A stretch of DNA of 64,000 bases from Natronospirales bacterium (GCA_021792635.1 JAJYUH010000002.1:1-64000), one strand, 5' to 3'; shown: positions 54,480 to 61,860, counted from the first letter of the stretch. Notes: a model not told the origin generated them from the sequence alone. Numbers and translations: made by a program.

Positions 54480-56156
54480 ATGTATCACATCATGCCAAAC
54501 AATAAGGTCGCCGCCTGCCACGGCGCGCGTTTGCCCATCCGTTCCCGCCACGGCGCCCGGTGCTGCCGGCGAGCGTGGCTGGCGGCAGTCTCCGTGTTCC
54601 TGATGCACACTGCCCTGGCGGCCTCACCCGCGATCCACGCACCGCGGCTCGGGTGGACGGCGGCGAAAATCGTGATCCGGCCGGGCAATAACGACACCCG
54701 CGGCTACGCCGCCACCGCCTTCCGGGGGCACGCCTATGTGGTGGACCTCACCGACGCGCACGCCGGGGGCAACAGCACGTCCCAGATCTGGTTCAGCACC
54801 AACCGCGGCGGTCATTGGGTGCGCACGCCGGTGGCCCAGGTACCCGACGATCCCAACCAGAACGGTGCACTGCTGCCGCAGATCACGGTGGTGCCGGCGT
54901 CCGGCCACGTGGTGATCGCGGTCACGGACGACACCGCCTCGGGTGCGAAGCTGCTCAGCTTCAGCAATCAGTCTGGGAGTTGGCAGCCGCTGGCGTTGCC
55001 GCTCGGCAGCGGCAGCGACGCGATCCATGACGCGATGGCGCCCGCGCTCGCGGCCCACGCCAGCACGGTGGTGCTCGCCTTCAACGCGAGCTACGTGAAT
55101 AGCACGAGTGTATGCGGCCAGGTGGAAGGCAATATTTTTCTGAGCACGCTCAGCGACGGCGGCAGCACCTGGTCACCGCCGAAGAACGTGACCCGGGACT
55201 ACTGCAAACCCGGCCTGTTCGGCCAGCATCCGGTGCTGGCCTACAGCCCCTCCGGCACCCTGTACATGCTTTACCAATACTCGGGGGATCCGAACTCGCT
55301 GAATCAACTGCGCTTGCGCTCCGGCACGCTCGCCGCCGGAACGGAGGAAGTCATCGAACCGGCCCCTGGTGCAGGCAACTGGGGACTGAACGGGCAACCG
55401 GGCTTCTATGCGCTCGCTTTCGACGCGCAAGGAGCGCCGCACGCGGTCTATTGGCTGGGCGGCGGTTCGAGCTCGATTCCCGCGCGCCTCATGTATGCCG
55501 TGCGCGGCCCGGGCGGCTGGCAGCGAACGATGCTGTACCAAGCCGCCAAGCCGGGAAGCAACACGGACGTCGCATCCCTGGCACCGGCGATCGCCATCGG
55601 CGATTCGGGGATCAGCATTGCTTATGCGGGTACCGCAAACTACCCGCTGGGCGGCGAGAGCAGCCAGGCGGTGTACCTCCTGCACGCCACCGGCAGCGGC
55701 TGGAGCGCACCCGTGAATTTCACCCGCAGCCGGAATACCGACAGTGTGCCGCTCATGGCTTCCTCCGCCGGCCGGATGCAGTTGTTGATGGTGCGGGACG
55801 GCGTGGATTATCTCTATGCCCGCCAGTTGCCGTTTCCGCAGATCGTGGAGCGCCTGACCGGCAGCGGTACGCCGCCCGCGTATGCCGCGCACCGGCCGGT
55901 AACCCTCGCCGGCAGCGTTGCACCCGCCTCCCGGCCGGAGACGGTCCGCGTCTGTCTGCAACGTAAACTGTCCGCGGTGCGCTGGGGAAAGTGCCAAAGC
56001 CGGGGTGAGAGAACCGCAATCCAGGCGCAGGCGGGACGCTTCACCTACACGCAGGGGCCGCTTCCCGCCGGGCAGTACCGGCTGCGGGTGGCGGTGCCGC
56101 AGACCGACGACCACCTCTCGGGCGTGGGGGCTTGGCGGGACTTCGTGGTTCGCTGA
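54480..56156 (+). CDS. Secreted beta-propeller (sialidase-like fold) protein with C-terminal Ig-like domain
   Basis: A 558-residue exported protein. After a basic leader (RSRHGARCCRRAW) comes a signal segment ending ALAAS. The body holds propeller blades with Asp-box-like motifs (QIWFSTNRGGHW, STLSDGGSTWSPP) and repeated Y-A-x-x-P-L-G and VLAFNASY strands. Full sialidase catalytic residues are not evident, so it may bind glycans or proteins rather than cleave sugars. The last about 110 residues (PVTLAGSVAPASRP onward) form an Ig-like domain. GTGAGG lies about 10 bases before ATG 54480; ATG 54492 is possible. Last gene of the exported cluster. Confidence 0.6.
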   Translation: MYHIMPNNKVAACHGARLPIRSRHGARCCRRAWLAAVSVFLMHTALAASPAIHAPRLGWTAAKIVIRPGNNDTRGYAATAFRGHAYVVDLTDAHAGGNSTSQIWFSTNRGGHWVRTPVAQVPDDPNQNGALLPQITVVPASGHVVIAVTDDTASGAKLLSFSNQSGSWQPLALPLGSGSDAIHDAMAPALAAHASTVVLAFNASYVNSTSVCGQVEGNIFLSTLSDGGSTWSPPKNVTRDYCKPGLFGQHPVLAYSPSGTLYMLYQYSGDPNSLNQLRLRSGTLAAGTEEVIEPAPGAGNWGLNGQPGFYALAFDAQGAPHAVYWLGGGSSSIPARLMYAVRGPGGWQRTMLYQAAKPGSNTDVASLAPAIAIGDSGISIAYAGTANYPLGGESSQAVYLLHATGSGWSAPVNFTRSRNTDSVPLMASSAGRMQLLMVRDGVDYLYARQLPFPQIVERLTGSGTPPAYAAHRPVTLAGSVAPASRPETVRVCLQRKLSAVRWGKCQSRGERTAIQAQAGRFTYTQGPLPAGQYRLRVAVPQTDDHLSGVGAWRDFVVR

Positions 56157-56319
56157 AGGCGCCGGCGGCGCGGGTGCGCAGGGTCAGCGGGGCGGGAATA
56201 CGATCACTCGACCGGTTCGGAACGTATTCCATCCGAACGCTGAAATTCAACATGGAATAATGATATGAAGTACACGCTCCGTTTGTATCGTCGGCGATGA
56301 AGGCAACGGGACTGCGCAT

Positions 56320-56348
56320 AAAAAACCGCGGCATAGCCGCGGTTTTTT
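56320..56348. terminator. Bidirectional rho-independent terminator
   Basis: AAAAAACCGCGGC pairs with GCCGCGGTTTTTT around ATA: a 7-bp GC stem flanked by A and T runs that work in both directions. It ends the propeller transcript. It also lies just past the CCA end of the tRNA-Val remnant on the minus strand, so it was probably the tRNA terminator. Confidence 0.9.
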
Positions 56349-56357
56349 ATGCGGACC

Positions 56358-56402
56358 TGGTGGGCGCTGCAGGGATTGAACCTGCGACCCCTGCCGTGTG
56401 AA
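56358..56402 (-). other. Attachment site: 3' fragment of a tRNA-Val(CAC) gene
   Basis: Read on the minus strand this is the last 45 bases of a tRNA: loop TTCACAC with anticodon CAC, stem GGCAG, variable loop GGGTC, T arm GCAGG-TTCAATC-CCTGC, acceptor AGCGCCC and ACCA. The 5' half (D arm, 5' acceptor strand GGGCGCT) is missing; the sequence to the right is unrelated. Such a 3' remnant is what a tRNA-targeting integrase leaves on one side. The intact tRNA should lie at the far end of the element. Confidence 0.85.
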
Positions 56403-56441
56403 AGCAACCCGGTGCTTTTTCAAGTGCTTGATTGTCCACAA

Positions 56442-56498
56442 CTGTCCGCGAAGAATCAACGACTTGCAAGAAATTCCCAGTCCGTATCTGTCCGCGAA
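56442..56498 (+). repeat. Direct repeats CTGTCCGCGAA, possible integrase arm sites
   Basis: CTGTCCGCGAA occurs at 56442-56452 and again at 56488-56498, 46 bases apart, with a partial copy TTGTCCACAA at about 56432. They lie 40-100 bp from the tRNA remnant, where tyrosine integrases bind arm-type sites. Confidence 0.45.
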
Positions 56499-56745
56499 AT
56501 ACCGCGAATGCGCGCCCTTGCTATGGCGTAGCGATGGCAGGGGCGACTGCTTTCTTCCTGCCATAGCGCGGAAAATATTTTGGGGTGCGAACCCGGACGG
56601 CCCGGGCGGGAGTTTCGTGCTTCATCGCGGTGAAACTTCGTTTCGCGCCCTGCGTACCCGCGCCAGGGACGCGTTCTCATCACGGCCGACCCCAAAGAAC
56701 ACACCAGCGGATCGCGTGTCTTAAATCAAAAATAAAACGGCCGCA

Positions 56746-56840
56746 CGAAGATGCTCACCCCCCCCCCGAAGATGTCCACTCCCCCCGAAGATGTCCACTC
56801 CAAAAACGTGGACACCTTCGGCAAAGTTGGCCATCTTCGA
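56746..56840 (+). repeat. Tandem and inverted CGAAGATG repeats with a ten-C run
   Basis: CGAAGATG followed by (T)CCACTCC or a variant occurs at 56746, 56768 and 56787, with a run of ten C (56758-56767) after the first. Opposite-strand partners follow: GTGGACACCTTCGG (56808-56821) and CCATCTTCGA (56831-56840). The block can fold on itself. Confidence 0.6.
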
Positions 56841-56872
56841 CAAAAAGAGGGGGGGTGTGACTGCCCGGTTGT

Positions 56873-56899
56873 AATGTCCGACACGGACACACGGACATT
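56873..56899. promoter_or_regulatory. Inverted repeat AATGTCCG/CGGACATT
   Basis: AATGTCCG (56873-56880) is mirrored by CGGACATT (56892-56899) with an 11-base centre ACACGGACACA. It may be a terminator for the IS1595-like gene (minus strand), a protein-binding site, or an inverted end of the former insertion sequence. Confidence 0.4.
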
Positions 56900-56920
56900 G
56901 GAACCGGGGAATGGACGCGC

Positions 56921-57337
56921 CTATTGATCCCTGGTGGGCCACCACCAGGTCCATTCGCCGCCGCGGTTAGCCCGGGCCGCATAAATTCGATTGAGCATGC
57001 GCCAGGCGGTCTTTTGTGTCACGCCGATACGGTAGGCGAGTTGTGGGGATGAAATCCCCCTTTGGCAGGCAAAGGACGCCGCGAGGCGGATCGCCTGCAG
57101 CCATTTGTCCAGGGGAACGTGTGACCGCGCGAAGATGGATTCCGTACGCACCGTGAAAACTTTCATGCACACGCTACAGCGGTAGTACCCGTCCGTGCCA
57201 TCCCTGGACTCCCGGCGTATTTTTTCGTTGCGTCCGCAATGGGGGCAGGTCGGGCGCCCATGCCAGCGCCGGGTTTCGATGTGGCGCCGCGCCGTCCTCT
57301 CGTCGGGGAACTTCAATTTGATTGTGTTCATGGCCAT
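56921..57337 (-). pseudogene. IS1595-family transposase, N-terminal fragment
   Basis: A 138-residue frame with the IS1595 N-terminal pattern: zinc ribbon CPHCG at about 32-36 and CSVC at about 54-57, followed by FTVRTESIFARSHVPLDKWL and a helix-turn-helix segment (ISSPQLAYRIGVTQKTAWRM). The DDE catalytic domain, about 150 residues more, is absent; the frame ends in GGEWTWWWPTRDQ. It is therefore a truncated transposase, or a remnant kept as a DNA-binding protein. ATG 57337 is chosen with GGGGAG 11 bases upstream; ATG 57331 is the alternative. Confidence 0.75.
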
Positions 57338-57449
57338 TGAAATTACCACTCCCCGGAAACCAAGTCAAATACCTAACTCCCGGAATAAAGCCTCTCCGGG
57401 CGCGTTTAGCCGCGTCCACGCGCGTGCGGCTGCGCGCGAAAATAACGGT

Positions 57450-57689
57450 ATGGATACACACACGCACACACGCATCGACGAGCCGGCGGCGCTGCGGACC
57501 GCGGACATCCTCCACTTATTGTCCTGTTCGCGGAGCACTTTTTACTTGATGCTCGCCGCCGGCGATTTCCCTCCCGCCGACTTTTTCATCGGCCGCGGCG
57601 GCAAGCGGTGGACCCGCGCGTCGTACGACGCGTGGCTCGCCGCCCGCAGCGGCGGCGCGCCTCGCGGCCGCCCGCGAGGAACGCCGTGA
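57450..57689 (+). CDS. AlpA-like helix-turn-helix regulator
   Basis: A 79-residue DNA-binding protein of the AlpA/MerR-like excisionase group. ALRTADILHLLSCSRSTFYL is the helix-turn-helix, followed by RGGKRWTRASYDAWLAAR, the wing and final helix. AlpA-type proteins often control integrase or excision genes of integrated elements, and it lies close to the attachment site here. The start ATG 57450 is inferred from the domain boundary; the ribosome site is poor. Its stop overlaps the next gene by 4 bp (GTGA). Confidence 0.75.
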   Translation: MDTHTHTRIDEPAALRTADILHLLSCSRSTFYLMLAAGDFPPADFFIGRGGKRWTRASYDAWLAARSGGAPRGRPRGTP

Positions 57690-58024
57690 GCATCGTGGCG
57701 ATGGTCGCCATTGCGCGTCATTGGCTCGCGTCGCACTGGGCGCTGCTCGGCCTGGCGATGGCGGTCGTCGTGATGCAGGGCTGCGCCCCGCTCCCCGCGC
57801 GGCCGCGGACGGTAATTAGCGTTTCCGCTGGAATTATTTCGCACCTGACCACTTTTTCCCAAGGGGGCCGGGTGGTCAGTGTCCGGACGGCCAGCCATCA
57901 GGTCACCTTTCCCCTGGCCGCAAACCTAAAAAATCTACGCGTCGGCGCGCCGGTGTGGCTGCGCTGCGTCGACGACCTGTGCTCCATTTCGCCGCGCAAA
58001 CTTACACATGGAGTCCGCACATGA
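57686..58024 (+). CDS. Small predicted lipoprotein of the mobile element
   Basis: A 112-residue protein with an N-terminal hydrophobic segment ending in a lipobox-like VMQGC (Cys32-33 region), followed by PLPARP and about 75 residues of strands (VISVSAGIISHLTTFSQGGR, VSVRTASHQVTFPLA, LRVGAPVWLRCVDDLCSISP). It resembles no family I know. The start GTG 57686 overlaps the AlpA stop; the stop overlaps the next start (ATGA). A role in the mating apparatus or surface exclusion is only a guess. Confidence 0.55.
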   Translation: MSIVAMVAIARHWLASHWALLGLAMAVVVMQGCAPLPARPRTVISVSAGIISHLTTFSQGGRVVSVRTASHQVTFPLAANLKNLRVGAPVWLRCVDDLCSISPRKLTHGVRT

Positions 58025-58203
58025 GCGCCATGAGCATCGCGCAGCAGCTCGCCGCCGCGGAACTGTGGCTCGCAGGCCACTGGTGGCTGTTGTTTCTGGC
58101 CGCGCTCGCGCTTGGGGTTTTTCTCGGTTCCGTTATTATTTTTTCCGTGAAGTTTTTTCGATTTCTTGACAGGTTTTTTTACCACATTTCCAACGGGAGA
58201 TAG
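58021..58203 (+). CDS. Small single-pass membrane protein of the mobile element
   Basis: A 60-residue protein with one or two hydrophobic helices (WLAGHWWLLFLAALALGVFL and VIIFSVKFF) and a basic aromatic end (FRFLDRFFYHISNGR). No family recognised. It is coupled by 4-bp overlap to the upstream lipoprotein gene. Confidence 0.5.
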   Translation: MSAMSIAQQLAAAELWLAGHWWLLFLAALALGVFLGSVIIFSVKFFRFLDRFFYHISNGR

Positions 58204-58207
58204 CACC

Positions 58208-58453
58208 ATGAACATCAGCATCCGTTCCATTATTTTCCGCACGCTCGACCGGCGGACGCCTGGCGGCAAAATCCGGCGCGCCTACCGGATTGTTGCGGAA
58301 CACCAGAAAAAACTGGCGGCGGATGCGCCGTTCGGCTGTGTGTATATACCGCCACCGGCGCACGGCAAACTCCTAATCGCCACCGCGCCGCCCGGCTGCC
58401 AGATCGTCGGCGACTACCGGGACTACACCCCTTCCGGGCGGGCCGGCCGATGA
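58208..58453 (+). CDS. Small soluble protein of the mobile element
   Basis: An 81-residue basic protein (MNISIRSIIFRTLDRR, then RAYRIVAEHQKKLAADAPFG) without a membrane segment. No family recognised. ATG 58208 has a GGGAG (58194-58198) ribosome site. It overlaps the next gene by 4 bp (ATGA). Confidence 0.5.
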   Translation: MNISIRSIIFRTLDRRTPGGKIRRAYRIVAEHQKKLAADAPFGCVYIPPPAHGKLLIATAPPGCQIVGDYRDYTPSGRAGR

Positions 58454-58995
58454 TCGTCCCCCTCCTCATTTTTTCCGTCGCCATCGGGCTCCGGCTCTGG
58501 CAGCCCGGCTGGGCCCACGTGCCCGAAGTTCTGGCCGCCCTCATGTGGGGGTGGCTCGGCTGGCGCGCCGGCAGCGCGCTGATCCATATGCTCCGCGCCC
58601 CGCACCCCGTGTTGCAGGCTCCGCGGGCGCTGTTCCATATGTTGCTCGCCGGCGCGGCCATCACGTTTGCCCGCGCATCGGCGTGGCTGGTCACCGGCGC
58701 CGGCTGGACGTACGGCCGCGAAACGGAAGGCGCCTATCGCCATTACATTTTCCGGGCCACACCCGGGTGGTACCAGGTTTCGCTCACTCACCCGTGGCAA
58801 ATGTCGCTGTGGTTTTCCGCGGCCGCGGCCCTCGCCGCCGCCGCGGGGATCCTGCTGGCCCTGCTCTGGCCAAAACGCTTCGGGCTGGAGCACTGGTTTC
58901 TTGTCCGGCTGGCCGCCGCGCTGCGCGAACCGGATCCGCCCGCGGACCAGCACGTGCGCGGCAGTGCGCGCCGCGATCACCGGGGCCGCCCATGA
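58450..58995 (+). CDS. Multi-pass membrane protein of the mobile element
   Basis: A 181-residue inner-membrane protein with four hydrophobic segments (about 1-15, 25-45, 60-78 and 118-138). The loop GRETEGAYRHYIFRATPGWY lies between the third and fourth segments, and a charged C-terminal tail (REPDPPADQHVRGSARRDH) follows the last. No family recognised; position before a coupling protein is compatible with a TraG/TrbL-like or T4CP-partner role, but that is inference. Overlaps its neighbours on both sides by 4 bp. Confidence 0.55.
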   Translation: MIVPLLIFSVAIGLRLWQPGWAHVPEVLAALMWGWLGWRAGSALIHMLRAPHPVLQAPRALFHMLLAGAAITFARASAWLVTGAGWTYGRETEGAYRHYIFRATPGWYQVSLTHPWQMSLWFSAAAALAAAAGILLALLWPKRFGLEHWFLVRLAAALREPDPPADQHVRGSARRDHRGRP

Positions 58996-59150
58996 CCGAC
59001 CCCGTCGACGATTTTTGGGCGCTTTGCGCGCGGCTGCTGCGCATCCTTGGCCACGCCCTGCTGCTCCTGCTGCACGTCCACCCCCACGATCGCCGCAGGC
59101 AGGCGGCCTCACCCCGCGCGCCGGCCAGCCGCCGCGCGCCCTGGGAATGA
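58992..59150 (+). CDS. Very small possible membrane peptide
   Basis: A 52-residue frame, MTDPVDDFWALCARLL then LGHALLLLLHVHPH and an Arg/Ala-rich tail. It starts by a 4-bp overlap (ATGA) with the preceding gene, which is the main support. It may be a real small protein of the run or a chance frame. Confidence 0.4.
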   Translation: MTDPVDDFWALCARLLRILGHALLLLLHVHPHDRRRQAASPRAPASRRAPWE

Positions 59151-59171
59151 CTTTTTTTCGGAGGTACGTCC

Positions 59172-59618
59172 ATGAAAACATCAGCCGATCAACTCACACA
59201 TCACACCGCGGTCCGCCGCCGCGGTCGTCACGCCCGCGCAGAGGCCATGCTCGCGCTCGCCGCGCTCGCGATCTGGTTAGGGGCCGTGGTCCTCACCGGC
59301 CCCCATCCCCCGGTCGTGTGGTTTTTCGTGGGGCTTTTGGCTGGCTTTGCCGGCATGCTGGCCGCGCTCGGTTATTCGTTTCGCCGGCAGCACCGCTGCT
59401 GGCGGCGCCACGAAAAAAAACTTGTGGAGAAAACCGACAGGCTGCGGGAAAAACTCTGGGCCGCGCGCAGCGAACTCGCGCGAATAATGGAGATGGCGGC
59501 GCGCGCGCGTCAAAGCGGCGTGGAGAACTCGGATTTTTCCGTCTGGTTTGAACAGAATTATGAGCGGGTGCTGGGCCCGCCCGCGCCGATGTTTGATTTT
59601 GACCCGGAGAATCAGTGA
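59172..59618 (+). CDS. Two-segment membrane protein with coiled coil
   Basis: A 148-residue protein: two hydrophobic segments (AMLALAALAIWLGAVVL and VVWFFVGLLAGFAGMLAALG), then a long charged helix (RRHEKKLVEKTDRLREKLWA) predicted as coiled coil, then an acidic end (PMFDFDPENQ). The layout resembles small partners of coupling proteins, which contact the ATPase in the membrane. It overlaps the coupling-protein gene by one base (TGATG). GGAGG precedes ATG 59172. Confidence 0.6.
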   Translation: MKTSADQLTHHTAVRRRGRHARAEAMLALAALAIWLGAVVLTGPHPPVVWFFVGLLAGFAGMLAALGYSFRRQHRCWRRHEKKLVEKTDRLREKLWAARSELARIMEMAARARQSGVENSDFSVWFEQNYERVLGPPAPMFDFDPENQ

Positions 59619-61042
59619 TGGGTTTCCTCGACATCATCGCCCCTCACCGCGCCATCCTCCGCCCCCGCACCGGCACCGGCGCCGGAACGGCCGACCTGCG
59701 TCTGCGGATCGGGCCCGTGGTTTTGCCGTATGAAATCGAGCCGCAGCATGACCTCGTCGTGGGCGCGACCGGCGCCGGAAAGACTGTGGTTTTTCATCGT
59801 TTGGCGTGGATTATTTCCCAGCGGCCGAAGGACCGGATGGTGGTGCTGGACCCGGAGGGATCACTTTTTTCCCGTATCGGCCGCGATGGCGACACCACCG
59901 CCAATATCTTTGACCACCGCGCGCCGTTGTGGGATCCCTCGGCCGAGATCCGTGAAGAGGCGGACGTGGATTTTTTCTCCCTGGCCATTTTTCCGCGCGG
60001 ACAAGGGGAAGTCGAAGATTGGTACGCATACGGGCGCAGCATCCTGAAATCAATTTTGTTACATTTCCCGCACGCGCTGCCGTCCGAGCTCTATCGTCAC
60101 CTCTTTTTGTCCTCGCCCGCGGAGCTCAAGGAAATCTGCGCCGGCACGCCCGCTCAGCGGCTGTTCGAACCCGGGGCGGAGCGCATGCTCAGCTCCACGC
60201 TTGGCGTGATGGCGAGCCGACTCGAATGGCTGAGACATTTACGCGATCCCGACCGGTCAAAACCCGTCTTCACTTTCAGCGGCTGGGCGCGTTCCGCGCC
60301 GCCCGGCGCGCGGCTATTCCTGCCCTACTCCGCACGGCAACGAACCGCGCTGATTCCGTTTTACGGCACGGCGACCACGCTCATTATAAATTCGCTGCTT
60401 TCCCTGCCGCCCGTGCCCCAGCCGACCACGGCGGAAACGTATCGACGGACCTGGATCATCGCCGACGAATTCGGCGCGCTCGGGCGCATCGGCTCAGTCG
60501 AGGATGCGCTCACCAATGGCCGACGTTTTGGGGCCGCCGTGTCCGCCGGTGTCCAGGACATTCACCAGCTCCGGATCGCTTACGGCGGCGCCCTCACCGG
60601 ATCGATTTTGAACTCTTTCGGGACCTGGTTAGTTATGGGAATGAACGACGGCGAGTCCGCCGATTATTTTTCGCGGGCGCTCGGAAACACGCAGATGAAA
60701 CGCCGCCTGGCCGGGACCAGCGAAAACCGCGGCGGCGACCACAACACCAGTTCCACCTCGATCAACGAGCAAATCCAAATTGAACCGGCGGTTTTGGCCG
60801 GAGAACTTCTACATTTACCGAATTTGGAAGGCTTCCTGCGGGTGCGCGGCGACCCGTTTCTACATCACATAACCGTGCCTGTATTTTCCTGGAGCGGCCC
60901 GACCCGGGAATGGTTTATCCCGCGGCTGGCGGCCGCCGGGAAGCGTGATGCGGCCCCGGTCCCGGCCGCACCCGCCATCGCACCGTCCGCCGCCCTGGAC
61001 GCCGGTGAAATTCTTCACAACCCCAAAGGAAACGCAACATGA
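59618..61042 (+). CDS. Type IV coupling protein, VirD4/TrwB/TraD-like ATPase
   Basis: A 474-residue ATPase that brings the relaxase-DNA complex to the mating pore. Walker A is GATGAGKT (49-56), and Walker B is RTWIIADEFGAL (about 280). FGAAVSAGVQDIHQL and GNTQMKRRLAG match the later motifs of TrwB/TraD proteins. There is no long N-terminal membrane part, so anchoring may be supplied by the two-segment protein encoded just upstream. A GGAG precedes ATG 59618 at 9 bases. The relaxase gene follows 1.4 kb downstream, consistent with a TrwB-TrwC pair. Confidence 0.9.
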   Translation: MGFLDIIAPHRAILRPRTGTGAGTADLRLRIGPVVLPYEIEPQHDLVVGATGAGKTVVFHRLAWIISQRPKDRMVVLDPEGSLFSRIGRDGDTTANIFDHRAPLWDPSAEIREEADVDFFSLAIFPRGQGEVEDWYAYGRSILKSILLHFPHALPSELYRHLFLSSPAELKEICAGTPAQRLFEPGAERMLSSTLGVMASRLEWLRHLRDPDRSKPVFTFSGWARSAPPGARLFLPYSARQRTALIPFYGTATTLIINSLLSLPPVPQPTTAETYRRTWIIADEFGALGRIGSVEDALTNGRRFGAAVSAGVQDIHQLRIAYGGALTGSILNSFGTWLVMGMNDGESADYFSRALGNTQMKRRLAGTSENRGGDHNTSSTSINEQIQIEPAVLAGELLHLPNLEGFLRVRGDPFLHHITVPVFSWSGPTREWFIPRLAAAGKRDAAPVPAAPAIAPSAALDAGEILHNPKGNAT

Positions 61043-61146
61043 AAATTTTCCTGCCGCCAAACGGCGATAAATACGTTTTGGGCGCGTTTAGCGCCCCCAC
61101 GCGGGGCGCGCGGGCGGGGGAAAATATTTCAAACGGGAGACTCACA

Positions 61147-61362
61147 ATGAAAATCTTCGTTGTATTTTTTGCTGCCGGCGTGATGTTGCTCACCGGCTGC
61201 GCCGCCCTGGTCGGCGGCTCCGACTATGACGCGCGGCGTGGAAAAAGTCTGGATCGGGACGGTCCTGAATGTTGTCCCTGTGCGCATTACCGCAAGCGAA
61301 ATCCGCGAGCGCCGCGCAGCAAAAAGCTGCGGGCGCCGGAGAGCCAAAAGCGTGAAGAGTGA
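61147..61362 (+). CDS. Small lipoprotein, possibly frameshifted
   Basis: A 71-residue frame with a lipoprotein signal (FVVFFAAGVMLLTGCAAL, Cys18). After residue 25 the sequence becomes low-complexity (RKRNPRAPRSKKLRAPESQK). The overlapping +1 frame reads RGVEKVWIGTVLNVVPVRI, which looks more like a folded lipoprotein core, so a frameshift near 61225 is possible. GGGAG precedes ATG 61147. An in-frame ATG 61039 with AAGGAAA upstream would add 36 residues and bury the signal. Confidence 0.45.
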   Translation: MKIFVVFFAAGVMLLTGCAALVGGSDYDARRGKSLDRDGPECCPCAHYRKRNPRAPRSKKLRAPESQKREE

Positions 61363-61389
61363 TTTCATCCACACCCGACGCACCTGTCG

Positions 61390-61531
61390 GTATTCCACGT
61401 CGGGCGTGGAGGCCAACAACGGCGCGGGCTGGCGGGTATTCCAGGTGGAATACCTGACGGGCGTTTTCATGGGCAAGTCGTTGTTTTGGCTGGTATTTCA
61501 AGTATTCCAAAAATTGAAGGCAAGTATTCCA
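61390..61531 (+). repeat. GTATTCCA repeat field before the mobilisation genes
   Basis: Exact GTATTCCA occurs at 61390, 61436, 61502 and 61524. A variant GTATTTCA is at 61492 and an inverted copy TGGAATAC at 61446. The pair at 61436-61453 forms an 18-base inverted repeat around GG. Repeats of this kind act as iterons, operators or oriT accessory sites. They lie just before the accessory and relaxase genes. Confidence 0.75.
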
Positions 61532-61563
61532 GTTTTTCATTACTTATATATAGGAGTTTTCAC

Positions 61564-61860
61564 ATGAACAAATCTCAGAAATTAGCCGCGAAAATCGAGG
61601 CGCTCAAGGCCGAACTTTCCGCCGCGCGGGTGGCGGAAAAAACCGCCGCCGCCAAGGCCGCCCGCCTCGAAATCGAGCGGGCGTGCCGGGCCAGCGGACT
61701 GACCGGCCTGGTGGCCGCCGGCGGCCTCTCATCCGAGGCCCTGGCCGGCGAGTTCCGCGCGGCGGCCGAGCGCCTGAAAGCCGGCTCACCGGCGCCGGTC
61801 CCGCCCGCGAGCGCGGCGGCGGCGGAAGAGAAGCGCGGATGGTTCGGGGGCCGGGAATGA
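61564..61860 (+). CDS. Small coiled-coil mobilisation accessory protein
   Basis: A 98-residue protein. The N-terminal half is helical and charged (KLAAKIEALKAELSAARVAE), followed by ASGLTGLV, an Ala-rich part and a short tail KRGWFGGRE. The pattern resembles TraC/TraD-type small proteins encoded beside relaxase genes of Ti-type plasmids. ATG 61564 has TAGGAG 8 bases upstream. It begins 33 bp after the last GTATTCCA and could bind that region. It overlaps the next gene by 4 bp. Confidence 0.55.
   Translation: MNKSQKLAAKIEALKAELSAARVAEKTAAAKAARLEIERACRASGLTGLVAAGGLSSEALAGEFRAAAERLKAGSPAPVPPASAAAAEEKRGWFGGRE

Larger units (their letters stand above)
56403..56920. other. 518-bp non-coding end of the mobile element
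   Basis: No supported gene. It holds direct repeats near the attachment site (56442-56498) and an inverted repeat ATGGCAGG/CCTGCCAT (56534-56564). Further on are tandem repeats (56746-56806) and a hairpin AATGTCCG/CGGACATT (56873-56899). These are separate from any open frame I accept. Confidence 0.6.

Noticed and set aside
56349..56531. 60-codon frame containing GLNLRPLPCE
   Set aside because: This is the known false translation of a tRNA 3' end with its attachment site, not a protein.
59794..60783. Frames overlapping the coupling-protein gene
   Set aside because: The Walker motifs and length define a single frame; the others are shadows.
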